From: Undaria pinnatifida
Taxonomy: Eukaryota; Sar; Phaeophyceae; Laminariales; Alariaceae
Reading direction: 5' to 3'
DNA length: 64,000 bases
NCBI GenBank assembly: GCA_012845835.1
Contig: JABAKD010000007.1
Coordinates: 1,769,016-1,833,015, forward strand
Under the pieces are notes generated by a model. It was not told where the DNA came from. It saw nothing but the letters and a program-made list of their open reading frames with translations, and did not search any database. The position numbers and the translations under genes are program-made. Shown here piece by piece: positions 44,297 through 54,802 of the stretch (positions are counted from its first letter, which is position 1; each line of letters opens with the position of its first letter).

Positions 44297-44425
44297 GTGT
44301 TTGACCACAAGGACCCGCAGAAAAATGCGTTGGATTGCTGTTGGTTGAAACGTACATGGTGTGTTTAAACACAAGGACCCGCAGACAAAAGCGTTGGATC
44401 GCTGTTGGTCGAAACGTCAGCGATA
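44297..44425. repeat. Approximately 62-bp tandem duplication
   Basis: Two units sharing ACACAAGGACCCGCAGA(A/C)A, GCGTTGGAT(T/C)GCTGTTGG and GAAACGT. No function evident. Confidence 0.7.
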
Positions 44426-44504
44426 TTACCGCAATTCGATCACATGTACCAGTAAAACAAAAAAAGTTACAGCAGCAGGCGGTTGGTGTCTTGACTGAAT
44501 ATTG

Positions 44505-44660
44505 CTTCACCTCACGTTGTGTAAGTTGGCCACAAAAATCCGCTCCACATTACTGCTGTTGGGTGCGTCGTGATATCATACTGCTGTTGGGTGAGTCGTG
44601 ATGTCATACTATACCTATCATTGCAATGGAGTTCATACGTTGCGGCAAGGCGTCGCAAAA
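44505..44660 (+). repeat. Paralogous segment lacking the SINE and hAT MITE found at 52.8-53.8 kb
   Basis: Aligns with 52771-52870, 53181-53222 and 53754-53790. Here two 28-bp units (ACTGCTGTTGGGTG...TCAT at 44552-44579 and 44580-44607) are directly adjacent, and CCTATCAT at 44614-44621 is uninterrupted. This copy supplies the empty-site comparison for both insertions at the second locus. Confidence 0.75.
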
Positions 44661-44741
44661 ACATTGCACGCGTAAGATATCGCTCATCCCGAGCAACTGA
44701 AAAGTTATTGCTGGTACCTATCGCGCTTTCGCGGTGGGGTG

Positions 44742-45173
44742 TGTTAAAAGTATGAACCTTGGATTCAAATCTAAGTTAATGCGCAGTCTATTCGCACGAA
44801 TAAGATATGCAGTTGAATCTTATGTTGAATCTTACGTTGAATCTTCGGTGTAACCTAGATGTAAACGTAGATTTGAGTATGTTAAGTTTGTCCCGTTGTC
44901 CCGGTATTCTACCGTACTATGGGCATTGTTCCGTGATGATCAGGCGGTGATGCAACCCACCATGATCACTCTCCCAACTCTCCCAACTCTTCTTCTCTTC
45001 CTTCTTTCTCTGCTTTCTTCTTCTTCTCTTTTTGGCCTCAGGCGCCCTTTCCAAACTATCCTTTTTCTTTCTTATCACAAGTGATCTTAACAGACACTTC
45101 GGTGCCACCTCTGCATCTCTTCGCATAGAAGACAGAGCCTTCACACAACCATTGTGTTCACAGGCTATTCACA
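44742..45173 (+). repeat. E1 5' LTR
   Basis: 432 bp. Carries two tandem GTTGAATCTTA units and a long pyrimidine-rich tract (about 44965-45060, CTCCCAACTC twice then TTCTTCTCTTCC) that may position transcription start. The 3-bp difference from the 3' LTR lies in the TTC repeat of this tract. Confidence 0.95.
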
Positions 45174-45184
45174 GGTTATGAGCC
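45174..45184 (+). promoter_or_regulatory. E1 primer-binding site: anticodon arm of initiator tRNA-Met
   Basis: GGTTATGAGCC starts at the first base after the LTR. Its complement, GGCTCATAACC, is the anticodon-loop region (CAU anticodon, 5'-CUCAUAACC) of eukaryotic initiator tRNA-Met. Drosophila copia is known to prime from an internal fragment of this tRNA with a very similar site. Priming would therefore use a cleaved half-tRNA rather than the CCA end. The match beyond 11 bases is not assessed. Confidence 0.75.
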
Positions 45185-45288
45185 TTCGACCTTCGATATA
45201 AACATCGATCGGCACCAAGCGACTTCTCATTGAAGTTTGTCGCATCTTACCGGGAAGTTTGAGAGAAAACTCCATTAAGCCGGCTACA

Positions 45289-45351
45289 GCATCAGCTACA
45301 GCATCAGCATCAGCATCAGCATCAGCATCAGCGATCAGCATCAGCATCACC
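45289..45351. repeat. CAGCAT microsatellite in E1 leader
   Basis: About ten CAGCAT/CAGCTACAGCATCAG units directly before the gag ATG at 45352. They extend the open frame upstream as Ala/Ser repeats, but no ATG starts there. Confidence 0.85.
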
Positions 45352-48300
45352 ATGGGAGAGTCCACGAAAGCAGGTGATGCGGTAGACAAGCTCGTTAGAG
45401 CTCTCAACGGCAAATTTAATGGGCTTAAGTTCGACGTATGGAAACGCACGGCTCAGTCCGTGATAAGTATGCGTCATGCCGGGATCTCTGATATCCTGGA
45501 AGGGCGACCTTGCCCCGAGCCCGAACTAGTTAGTCCTCGTCCATCTTCTAGAAGAAGTAGGCCTTGACGAGCTGTAACTCGCAGCCAGGCCGCTGACGAA
45601 ACGGACATTCAGTCCGGGGAAACACCCCCGGCTGATACGGCAGAAAATGTACAGCCGGACGCAGGGAGTACTCCCGTGGTCACGGCGCATCTGCCACCAT
45701 CATCTTCAGGATATTCTACACTCCCAGCCGCAACATCAGTTTTATGGGCCACGGATGACAACATCTCGAATTTGGAAGACATCAAGCACTGGCACCGCGA
45801 CAATCGTCTTCTGTTCGTCTTCTTATTCCTGAGTACATCGGGAGCGGCGGCCAGCTTTCTTCTACAATTCAAGCCCAAACGAGGTGAACTTGCGAATGGA
45901 AAAGCTGCTTGGGATGGTATGGTTAGAAAATATCAAAATTCCACCCGCCAACGTAGACGTATACTCAAACAACAACTGTCGCATATGGTCATGACGGATG
46001 GGCAAGACCCAGACGTGTTTATAAATGAAGTATACTATTTACGGGATGAATTGGTGGACATGGGAGAGGTATTCAACGATGACAGCATATTGGACATAGT
46101 GCTGGAAGGACTCACGGATGAATACCTGCAAATAAAATATAGCGCCGAAGCAGATGATGACTTCACACTCGACCGAGCTGTGATAACAATGCGTAATATG
46201 TACGCGAATAGAGCTATGCGAAACGGGCCTTTGCGAAAAGCGAAGGGGCGTGAATCTGCTATGGTAGTCACGTCAACACCCTCAGCAGTAGTGACCTGTT
46301 CACACTGCAAAAAGCCAGGCCGTCGATTCCAAAATTGCTTTAAACGCAAGGGAAAGATGTCGGGGAAGAAACCTCCCCCGACACCTCGAAATAATTCGTG
46401 GTGTAGCCTGCATAATACCGATCGCCACGATAATAGCGACTGTCGGTCTCAAATGCGGGACGACAATATAACCCGTCGCCCTCGTCCTGGTCAACAAAAT
46501 GGCCGGCATAATAACAACCGCAGCGCTCACGCCAATACCGCCACAACTCCAACTTCAACAACGCAAATGGAAGCTTACGTCCCAGAGATACATGATCCAT
46601 CCACTACTACTGCGGCTGCGACTACAGCAGCTACTTCTACGTCCTTCGCGACTCCTTCCTGTCCATCCTCACCTCCAGTTGGTATAGGTTATTCTTTCAT
46701 CGCCGCACCTCCTATCAAGATCGCCGCGCAGCCCGTCGACTTCTCCATGACTGCGGACAGCGGAGCGTCTAGCCACTTCATCGACAATCAGCTTCTACCG
46801 GGCATTGAACGTAAAATGAACCACTACGTGCAGCTGGACCCTCCCGTAATAATCAACGTAGCGGGAAACCATCGCCTTTATGGCGTTGGTCAAGGGGTTT
46901 TGGTCGTACAAGTGTTGGACCACATAGGCTCTGAGTACTCTGTACAGCTTCCTGTCACGATCGTACCTGGGCTAGGCAGGCACTTATTTTCGGGGGGATC
47001 AGCTGCTGCGAGAGGGGTCACAATGATAATCGCCACGCGGTCGTATCTTGACATGGGGGCTTTTGCTATACCTTTACGAAAGGACAGCCACTGCCCTTCT
47101 TTGTACCATCTCGACCTCACCACTGGTGCAACCAGCCGAACACCTGAGACGGCGTTCCCGACCATCTCCGGAAAAAATTTCAAACCGGAAACCGTCCTCG
47201 CTGTTCATGCTACGACGACTCCTAACGCGACTTCCCTGCCAAAAACCGTTCCAGCTAATATCTGGCACAAGAGGTTGGGTCACCCCAATGGGCAGGTGAT
47301 GTCCAAGGTGAAGGACATTGCAGAGTGTGGGGTGAATTTTTCAGACACTCTGTCGGCCTGTGAAACGTGCAAAATCAACAAGAGCACACAACAGAATCAC
47401 CCTAAAACATCGCGGCCTGACCCTTCCAGCGAACGTTTAAAGCTGGTGAGTACTGACCTGCTCGGACCTGTGACGCCCAAGACGATCGGAGGATACGCCT
47501 ACATGGCAAAGTATACCGACCATCACAGCCGGCTAAAAGCTGTCTACTTTATCGAAAAGGAAAGTGACACGCTACACACCCTCGGCAGATTCATTCAAGA
47601 TCTAGCCATCCCTCTAGGGCTAAGGGTGCAGCATCTACGTTCTGATAATGGCGGCGAGTACACATCCGGCAGCTTTCAGGAATATTGCAAATCAACTGGA
47701 ATTCGTCAACAGTTCTCGGCCCCGTACACACCGCAGCAGAACGGTGTTTCGGAACGGGACGGGCGTACTATTATGGACATGACTCGCTGTTTACTCAATG
47801 AGGCACACCTTCCTAAACCTTTATGGGGAGAAATAGCTTCGACAGCAGTTTTTCTAATTAACCGATTACCACACGCGGCAATCGGCGGCGACACACCCTA
47901 CCATCGTATGTTCGGGAAGCATGCAGACCTATCATTTTTGAGGATTATCGGCACTCGGGCATTTGTGCACGTTGAAGGGTACACCACCAAGCTTCAATCA
48001 AAGGCTTGCGAAGGTGTTCTCGTCGGCTACGACAGCGATAGACCTGCCTTCCGCGTGTATGATCGCTACTCGGGAAGAATTTCAAGCTCGCGCAACGTCT
48101 CCTTCATCGAAGAGCCGCCTACTGTTCTACCAACAGCAGACTCGGGGGGGCAAGAAGAACCTGAAGTCCCTGATTTCGATTTGGAGCCAGCCTCGGATTT
48201 TATAGACGACTATCAGAGCATCAAACATGGTATCTCATCGCTAGAAACTAGCGACACCGACGCAACCGGCAACAAGCCGTTTCACATGAGGCTGCGCTCA

Positions 48301-50001
48301 TCCACTTCTCAAGCGAAAGCGCGTCAGCAGACACTTCAATGCCTAGATTCCCCGAAACAGCAGTTCGAGGCTGTCTCGCAGTATATTGGGGCTGTCGGCA
48401 TGGATAAAATAAATCCTCCGGCTTCTATTTCGGTACCCAACACGTACGCGCAAGCTATGGCCTCACCACAGGCAGAAGAATGGGAAGCAGCCATGCGTAA
48501 GGAGCTCAAAAGTCTCGATGAGCACGAGGTCGCCGATTTAATTCCATTCACCAAGGTTCCTCCGGGCTGCTCCATCATTGGAACGCGGTGGGTATTTCGA
48601 GTTAAAACAGACGGACGTTTTAAAGCAAGGCTCGTGGTACAAGGTTGGGCTCAACAGCATGGACTGGATTGCTTCACTACTTTCGCTCCTGTGTGTCGTA
48701 TTGAAAGTCAGCGTCTTCTGCTGGCTATAGCGGCATCAAGGGATTGGCGAGTTTTGGCCATGGACGTACAAACTGCATTTCTCAACGGTAAACTTGAAGA
48801 GGACGTCTACACCAAGCAAGCACCAGGCTTTGAAACGATAGACGAGAGAACCAACCGACCGCTGGTAATGAAACTGCGCAAAAGCTTATATGGACTTCGC
48901 CAATCACCAAGCGTTTGGAACAGCACCATTGACAAGGACTTGCGTAAAATGGGGTTCACGCCGACAGCATCTGATTCCTGCGTATACACAAAGGGAAGTG
49001 GGAACACATACATCATGCTAACTCTCTTCGTCGACGACTTACTCATCACTGGACCGTCAAATGCAAGCATGGCCGAGGTTCGACGTGAGCTTATGGAAAA
49101 GTTCGCTATGACTGATCTCGGAGATGTGTCTCAAATTCTGGGCATTGAAGTTAAGCGCGACAAGGCAGCCGGAACGATCGAACTCAGTCAAGGACAGTAC
49201 ACACTTTCGGTACTCAAGCGTTTCAACATGAGTGACTGCAACCCGGTACACGTACCCGAAATAGGAAAGGAACTATGCGCACAGCCGGAAGGAAGCGTAC
49301 TTCTAAACGAGGCAATGACTAAGCTCTATCAAGCCATTGTAGGAAGTCTTATCTTTCTTACCCAATGTACGAGGTACGACGTGGCGTTCAGCACGATGCA
49401 AGCAGCTCGTCACATGGCAAAACCCACATCGGTGCATATGGCAGCGGTTAAAAGGATCCTTCGATACCTTCGAGGAACACCTAATCTGGCTATTGTGTAC
49501 AAAAGGGGCAGCAGCTTCGATCTTACCGGATACTGCGACGCTTCGTATGGTATGGGAGACCCTAAAAAGATGAGGTCTACTACCGGGTCGATGTTCTTCT
49601 TGGCCGGAGGACTCATCAACTTCTCGAGTCAGCTACAAAAGATCACTGCTCAAAGCACAACCGAAGCGGAACTCATAGCTCTGAACACCTGCGCGAAAAA
49701 TGGACTTTACCTATCAGGAATCCTTGGGGAGCTAGGATGGCCGAACTTCAGGAGCTTCAGGATATCTTCCGACAACAGAGGAGCACTTCTTTCAGCGAAC
49801 GGCAATTATTCCAACCGGAGCAAACACATTGCAATAAGATTTGCAGCTCTGAGGCACTGGATAACGGACAGAATCGTAATCACCGAGTTCGTCTCTTCGA
49901 AAAATCAGCTTGCTGATATCCTCACCAAATTTTGCGATAAGCCAACCTTCAACGACCTCTGCTCGAAGATCAACGACTTCAGCACGGAGAACTCCTTCTA
50001 A
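45352..50001 (+). CDS. E1 gag-pol polyprotein with one in-frame TGA
   Basis: ATG 45352 opens the frame, TGA at 45565-45567 breaks it after 71 codons, and the same frame then runs to TAA at 49999-50001. Counting residues from 45676: the gag core includes LKQQLSHMVMTDGQDPDVF; a CCHC-like knuckle at 208 reads CSHCKKPGRRFQNC with Arg for His; a second finger at 243 is CSLHNTDRHDNSDC (C-X2-H-X4-H-X4-C). Protease DSGAS is at 361. Integrase has WHKRLGH near 531, then D594, D657 and E693 (exact 35-residue spacing of the last two). RT has FVDDLL with the aspartates at 1120-1121. RNase H has D1288, E1330 and D1366. All catalytic residues are present, so apart from the TGA the enzymes could be active. 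The stop may be a recent CGA-to-TGA change or a leaky stop (context TGA-C). Confidence 0.93.
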
Positions 50002-50455
50002 GCTCCAACGCCTTGAAGTCGCAACTACAGCTCCGGCTCGCAAGACCGCCTTTGACCATCGCGACGGCCTTGTCAATTATCTCAGGCAACCTCCACGATC
50101 ACAAAAATCATTGTTTCATGGAGTTCCATACGAAATCGCGGCGTTTCATAAGTGGGGAAAAATCAACCCTTTTCCTGATTCTGCCGCGTGCTATCGGAGT
50201 TTTCAATCCCCGACAAACCGCGATGTACCGAGGACGGAGAAGCGTGTCACGCACAAACCGAATAGGCAATGTACCGACAAACGATTGGCCTATCATAATT
50301 AGCTACAAGACAGCAATGGACCGAGGAAAGGGAAGGATCACCGGAAGGATCACGCGCCCATCGCATCACAACCTTTCTCCCCCTCTCTGTCCAAGCGCTC
50401 CTTCAGCCTTTCTTTACCTTCTAGCTTCTTCAGCCTTCCTTTGCCTTCTATACAA

Positions 50456-50995
50456 ATGAGTTCCATCAACAGCTACCCGAATGGCTCTCCAATCAACAAC
50501 AGGGAACAAGCACTGGAAGCCCAACGCCTCCATGAAATATCCCGCTCGGGACAAGATAACAGCCGGAGGTACATAGGGTTCGCGAGATCAAACTGCCGGG
50601 ATGCCCAAGGCATCTATTGGGGGGCACGCTACAACCTCCTGAAAGACATCAAAGTTCCAGGTCAAACACGCCTGGAACGGAAAGACATGGCAGCGAAGCT
50701 AAAAAGGCATGGGCTCCTAGACAGGAGTGAGTACGAAACGATAAAAATGTTTATAAAGTCGCTCAAGAACTTACATAAGCGAGATGACTTGCTGTTTTTT
50801 ATCGATAGCAGAGTATACAGTTTTTTGGTGCGGGCTTGGATCAGTGACTCGGTTGCTGACCCCTTTGACTTTCTCCTCGCTAGTAGTATGTATAACGATA
50901 TAGCCGAACGACTGTCAGATATCTCGTGCGTATCTGAACCCCACAGGAAGAGTAAATATGGACGAGAGTTGACCGTGTCCCAATCCAGGGGGTAA
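50456..50995 (+). CDS. E1 extra ORF downstream of pol, 179 aa, unknown
   Basis: Starts at ATG 50456, 455 bp after the pol stop, in a different frame. Copia elements normally end with RNase H, so this is additional. The protein is charged and looks globular: a polar start (SSINSYPNGSPINNREQALE), a basic middle (RLERKDMAAKLKRHGLLDRS), then FIKSLKNLHKRDDLLFFIDS and hydrophobic patches, ending in a basic tail. I see no signal peptide and no clear membrane helix, so it is not an obvious envelope. A pyrimidine-rich tract (about 50385-50450) precedes the ATG, like the tract in the LTR, and may allow separate transcription. It could be captured from the host. No family recognised. Confidence 0.6.
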   Translation: MSSINSYPNGSPINNREQALEAQRLHEISRSGQDNSRRYIGFARSNCRDAQGIYWGARYNLLKDIKVPGQTRLERKDMAAKLKRHGLLDRSEYETIKMFIKSLKNLHKRDDLLFFIDSRVYSFLVRAWISDSVADPFDFLLASSMYNDIAERLSDISCVSEPHRKSKYGRELTVSQSRG

Positions 50996-51941
50996 TTTTA
51001 CCGCAGTTGTAATACTTCGCACAGGGACGGGTTTATGGTTATACCGGTAATATATTCTCGCGAGATGTACTTGTAGGTACGGTTGAAATTGATACTTAAG
51101 TAGAGAATATTACTTAGTGAAGCAGTTCTTTGTCAACTATAACGTTACAACTGCTCGCCAGTTACGTATTAGTAAAGGTGGAACTATGGGTCGTATGAAC
51201 TTATGTCAACGATCGTACAGCAGTAAGCCATGTTGTACCGGAAAATGCGTACGAGTATATATTCCAGCATTTAGGAGTAAAAAAGGCTCACAAAGGACTG
51301 TCTCTCTTATGCTCTTCAGCGTACGATTAGTATCAGACAGTTTATCGTTATATGCGTATCTTAGGATCATATTGAAGTGGCGTGGTTAACTTACAGCAGC
51401 GACCTTTGTTTGTTCGTTAGTTTGTTTGTTTGTTTCTTTTTTTTTGGGGATATAGCTCGTTGATGGACTATGACTACACCCACCATAGTTTGTTACAGTA
51501 CTATCAGTACTCGTTCTACCTGCTTCCTAATGTTTTGTTTTTGCGGAAGTACGTAAGTATATTAAACAAACAACTGAATAGTGAGATGTTTTATTTTGTC
51601 GTGATGGACACTTGTCCACAATTCTCTTTATTTGTCTAGTGTTGTTTATCTATTTGGTACAATTCAGAACGCGTGTTTAAAACCCAGTAGACGAATCTTT
51701 GCGTTTTATCTACTAGGTAGGGTATTTATCGCTGGTAATTACACCAAGCGTAATTTTTATACTTATCTTTCCTTGTAACGTTTTATTTTTTTGTAAAATG
51801 TGTGGATAACATGGATACATCCATATTGACGCGGTTGATACACCGGACCGGATATGAGACCCATTTGTCTTTGATTATTTTACGAATTTGTTTTCTAAGT
51901 ATGAGGCTTCTCTAGCAATCTGACTTCGCATTATGGGGGTG
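50996..51941 (+). other. E1 3' internal non-coding region
   Basis: About 945 AT-rich bases between the extra ORF and the 3' LTR. Only short frames occur. It ends in the G tract at 51935-51939. Confidence 0.7.
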
Positions 51942-52370
51942 TGTTAAAAGTATGAACCTTGGATTCAAATCTAAGTTAATGCGCAGTCTATTCGCACAAA
52001 TAAGATATGCAGTTGAATCTTAAGTTGAATCTTACGTTGAATCTTCGGTGTAACCTAGATGTAAACGTAGATTTGAGTATGTTAAGGTTGTCCCGTTGTC
52101 CCGGAATTCTACCGTACTATGGGCATTGCTCCGTGATGATCAGGCGGTGATGCAACCCACCATGATCACTCTCCCAACTCTCCCAACTCTTCTTCTCTTC
52201 CTTCTTTCTCTGCTTTCTTCTTCTCTTTTTGGCCTCAAGCGCCCTTTCCAAACTATCCTTTTTCTTTCTTATCACAAGTGATCTTAACAGACACTTCGGT
52301 GCCACCTCTGCATCTCTTCGCATAGAAGACAGAGCCTTCACACAACCATTGTGTTCACAGGCTATTCACA
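51942..52370 (+). repeat. E1 3' LTR
   Basis: 429 bp. Preceded by ATGGGGGTG, the plus-strand primer candidate, at about 51933-51941. Confidence 0.95.
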
Positions 52371-52384
52371 GGGTGCACATTAAA

Positions 52385-52690
52385 AGTTTCAGATCGACGC
52401 GTGCGTGCACGATATATATTATGTGACATAATGAACGAGTGATTCCCCATGCGGACTGCTGGGTGAGAGATAACCTTCGCAGCCAAAACGATCGTACGTG
52501 CACGATAAATATAATGTGGCGTAATGAACGAGTGACTCCCCATGCGGACTGCTGGGTGAGAGACAATCTTCGCAGCCAACAATTGACTCGAGGGGTCTTG
52601 GAAGTGTACATAATATGGCAATACGAATGAATGACTTCTCACCTGTATGGTTGGGTGAGAGAAAACCTTTACAGCCAAACTCTCGAGAGG
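52385..52690. repeat. Approximately 95-bp tandem repeat, three copies
   Basis: Units near 52393-52493, 52494-52588 and 52589-52680 share ATAATGAACGAGTGA(T/C)TCCC, GCTGGGTGAGAGA(T/C)AA and CTT(C/T)(G/A)CAGCCAA. The third is most diverged. A GCTGTTGGGTGAGTC motif in the neighbouring repeat is similar to the GGGTGAGAG core, so these may share an origin. Confidence 0.75.
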
Positions 52691-52870
52691 TCTTGAGCGT
52701 GGATACTTGTAGATGGTCAACCGCAAGGGAAGTAACTGGGTCTTGTTGGGTGAAATGTCAACTGAATATGGCTTCACGTCACGTTGGGCGCAGAATGATT
52801 CATATATTCTGTGAGTTGACCACAGAATCCGCTCCACATTACTGCTGTTGGGTGAGTCATGATATTATAC

Positions 52871-53181
52871 GGTCGCGCCGGTGGCGTATCAGGTTATCCT
52901 CGAGCCTGGTATAGGTCAGTTTCGTGAGTTCGAATCCCCCCGAGTGCGTACTCGTATAAATTCGTGGGGACTTTTTCTTGCGCACAAATTGACTTGCGGA
53001 AAACGCGAGAGCGTGAGTTAGCAACACTCGATGAAAAATGGACGAGCAGTGGGATTGCTGAACCTAATGCGCGATAGAAATTGAAGGCAAGAACCGGGGG
53101 GGGGGAAGGACGACACCTGAGACCACGGCTTGTCCAGAAGCTGGAAAGTAAATGTGTGTGAAAAAAAAAAAAAAAAAAAAA
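52871..53181 (+). mobile_element. tRNA-derived SINE, copy 1, with poly(A) tail
   Basis: The head looks like a tRNA gene: A box TGGCGTATCAGG (52882-52893) and B box GAGTTCGAATCC (52926-52937) at tRNA-like spacing, enough for RNA polymerase III. A body of about 200 bp without coding capacity follows, then a run of 21 A (53161-53181). Copies of a 30-bp segment flank it (52841-52870, 53181-53210; 27 of 30 match). At the paralogous site near 44.55 kb, however, two such units are adjacent without a SINE, so they may not be true insertion duplications. A second copy lies at 61226-61522. It would need a LINE's enzymes to move; none is in the window. Confidence 0.8.
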
Positions 53182-53222
53182 CTGCTGTTGGGTGAGTCGT
53201 GATTTCATACGATACCTATTAT

Positions 53223-53753
53223 CAGGGATGGGGATAACCCCAGATTTTTATATAACCTACCGGTTATAACCTCAAATCAGCTTTTGATATAACCTACCGG
53301 TTATAACCTCTACCGCGAGGGGACGAAAGTGCCCCATCCCCGGGGGTTCCGTGTATAGGTGTTGTACCCCATACCCGGGGGCTCTGTGGCTAGTTCGTCG
53401 TTACTCTTCGGGCTATTGCCGAAAAATACCTGAAAAATACAAAAATACGGCTTGCAAGCGCTGCCCTTGCCACATTTGTAGTTTGTATAAGTACTTGTTT
53501 TGTAAGCATGCTGCCCTACACCCTACTCCCTGCACCCTGCACAGCTGCAGCGGCCACAGCGCAGACTTGTGCAGAGAAAAAAAAAAACAAGTCTGCTGTT
53601 GTGGTCTGCTGTTGAGGGGGGGCCGCTGGTAGTGACGCCAGGGTATTGGGGGGCACCGCAAAAATAACCGGGAAATAACCCGGGACAAACCATAAAACCT
53701 ACCCTCCCACCATATAACCGGTAATAACCGGTTATAGGTTATCCCCAGCCTAG
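53223..53753. mobile_element. hAT-type MITE, 531 bp
   Basis: Ends CAGGGATGGGGATAACC and the complement of GGTTATCCCCAGCCTAG match at 14 of 17 positions. The 8-bp flanks CCTATTAT (53215-53222) and CCTATCAT (53754-53761) differ once, and the paralogous empty site at 44614-44621 reads CCTATCAT. The CAGGG start and 8-bp duplication are hallmarks of hAT transposons. Subterminal palindromic blocks (ATAACCTACCGGTTATAACC twice on the left; ATAACCGGTAATAACCGG on the right) may be transposase-binding sites. No transposase inside. Confidence 0.8.
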
Positions 53754-53761
53754 CCTATCAT

Positions 53762-54400
53762 TGCAATGGAGTTCATACGTTGCAGATAAAAAGTTCATAT
53801 CATAGGTTTCCTTGCCCCTATGCCACGAACCAGCCGAAGTTCTAAACGCAGCGTGTTAACCTAGCCATGTGTTTTACTGTTCCGATAAAACATCTAGATA
53901 TTAGAGTCACCGGAGAACGGGACCAGGGGGCGCTCGGGTCCCCCCGTGGCCTTAATACTAAAAAAGGTCTGTTAAATCATGTGCCGAGCCCGTTGGTCGT
54001 AGCGCTTACAAAATACCAGGTGCATACTTCAGAGTATGCCATTACCTCTGCCCCACATCACATCGTAAAGATGTATAATCTCTCGATATATTCCATACCA
54101 GGGTACCTGTCGAGCCCATCGCTTTTCGCTTTGCTTTGGAAACTTGCATAAATGCCATTTCTCTCCCAACAAGCCCAATATTAAAAGAAAACTTATCTAA
54201 CCTCTTACAGTATTCAACGCCTGCTGCGCTTTAAAAAGCCACAATGGGGCCAATACAGTACCAGGTATATGTCAAATTCTGCCATGTCGAGCCCACTAGT
54301 CTTGAAGATGCTCTCGGCTAGTACGGGGAAACCATAACAAATATAAGGTCGGCCCTGCCTGACACTGCCTACCAGGGGCTACGTCACATTTTTGAGGCTT
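53762..54400. other. No gene recognised
   Basis: The first 30 bp continue the paralogous segment of 44.6 kb. The remainder has one 94-codon plus frame without recognisable features. Confidence 0.4.
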
Positions 54401-54409
54401 GTAAACATG

Positions 54410-54676
54410 CTACCAGGTATTCTCTGTCGACAACAAACCCCACATTGTATATGCGTGGGGTAAAACCTTGGACCATATTCTCTCAATTTTTTTTCCAAAC
54501 CTGTTAAATTCGGCCGTGTCGAGCCCATTGGCCTTGGCAATGCTCTCAGCGAGCACGGGGAACCTGTCGCACGCCTTTCGGAAGCTTGGTGCGATGCGCT
54601 CCATCGAAGCCTGGCACAGTCCCTCAGGAAGCTCGTCACACCCCAGCTCCTGCTCGATACGTTATTCAGATCGTTC
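54410..54676 (-). CDS. Exon-like segment with DUF4168-like domain
   Basis: The minus frame follows a possible 3' splice site, CGAGCAG|GAGCTGG, and reads GCDELPEGLCQASMERIAPS, then FRKACDRFPVLAESIAKANG and LDTAEFNRFGKKIERIW before a stop. The order Cys...LPE, a stretch ending in A/C-rich helix, then 'I-x-x-N-G-L-x-T-x-x-F/Y-N' is the pattern I know from DUF4168 proteins of cyanobacteria and algae. A shorter duplicate of its start lies at 54803-54867. Function of the family is unknown. Whether this copy is expressed or a dead duplicate cannot be told. Confidence 0.45.
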
Positions 54677-54802
54677 CATTTCGATCCATTGAGTTCGACA
54701 TGAGAAAAAGAGAAAGATCAAAGGACGTCGACGATAACCATGTGCGGGGAACAGGTACATCGACCATATTATTATTCAACTAAGACAAAGATATAATACA
54801 AA

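Larger units (their letters stand above)
44742..52370 (+). mobile_element. E1: nearly intact Ty1/copia-type LTR retrotransposon with an extra downstream ORF
   Basis: LTRs 44742-45173 (432 bp) and 51942-52370 (429 bp) begin TGTTAAAAG and end CTATTCACA. They differ by six substitutions and a 3-bp gap, so insertion is recent. The TSD is GGGTG (44737-44741 and 52371-52375). The primer site follows the 5' LTR at 45174, and a G tract, ATGGGGGTG, precedes the 3' LTR. Inside is one gag-pol frame in the order gag, protease, integrase, RT, RNase H (the Ty1/copia order), interrupted by a single TGA. An unrelated 179-codon frame and a long AT-rich 3' region follow before the 3' LTR. Confidence 0.95.

Noticed and set aside
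50456-50995. Calling the extra E1 ORF an envelope protein
   Set aside because: No signal peptide or convincing membrane-spanning segment is visible, so position alone does not justify the name.
52871-52945. A functional tRNA gene
   Set aside because: A and B boxes are present but acceptor pairing fails, and the sequence runs into a SINE body with a poly(A) tail and has a second such copy at 61.5 kb.
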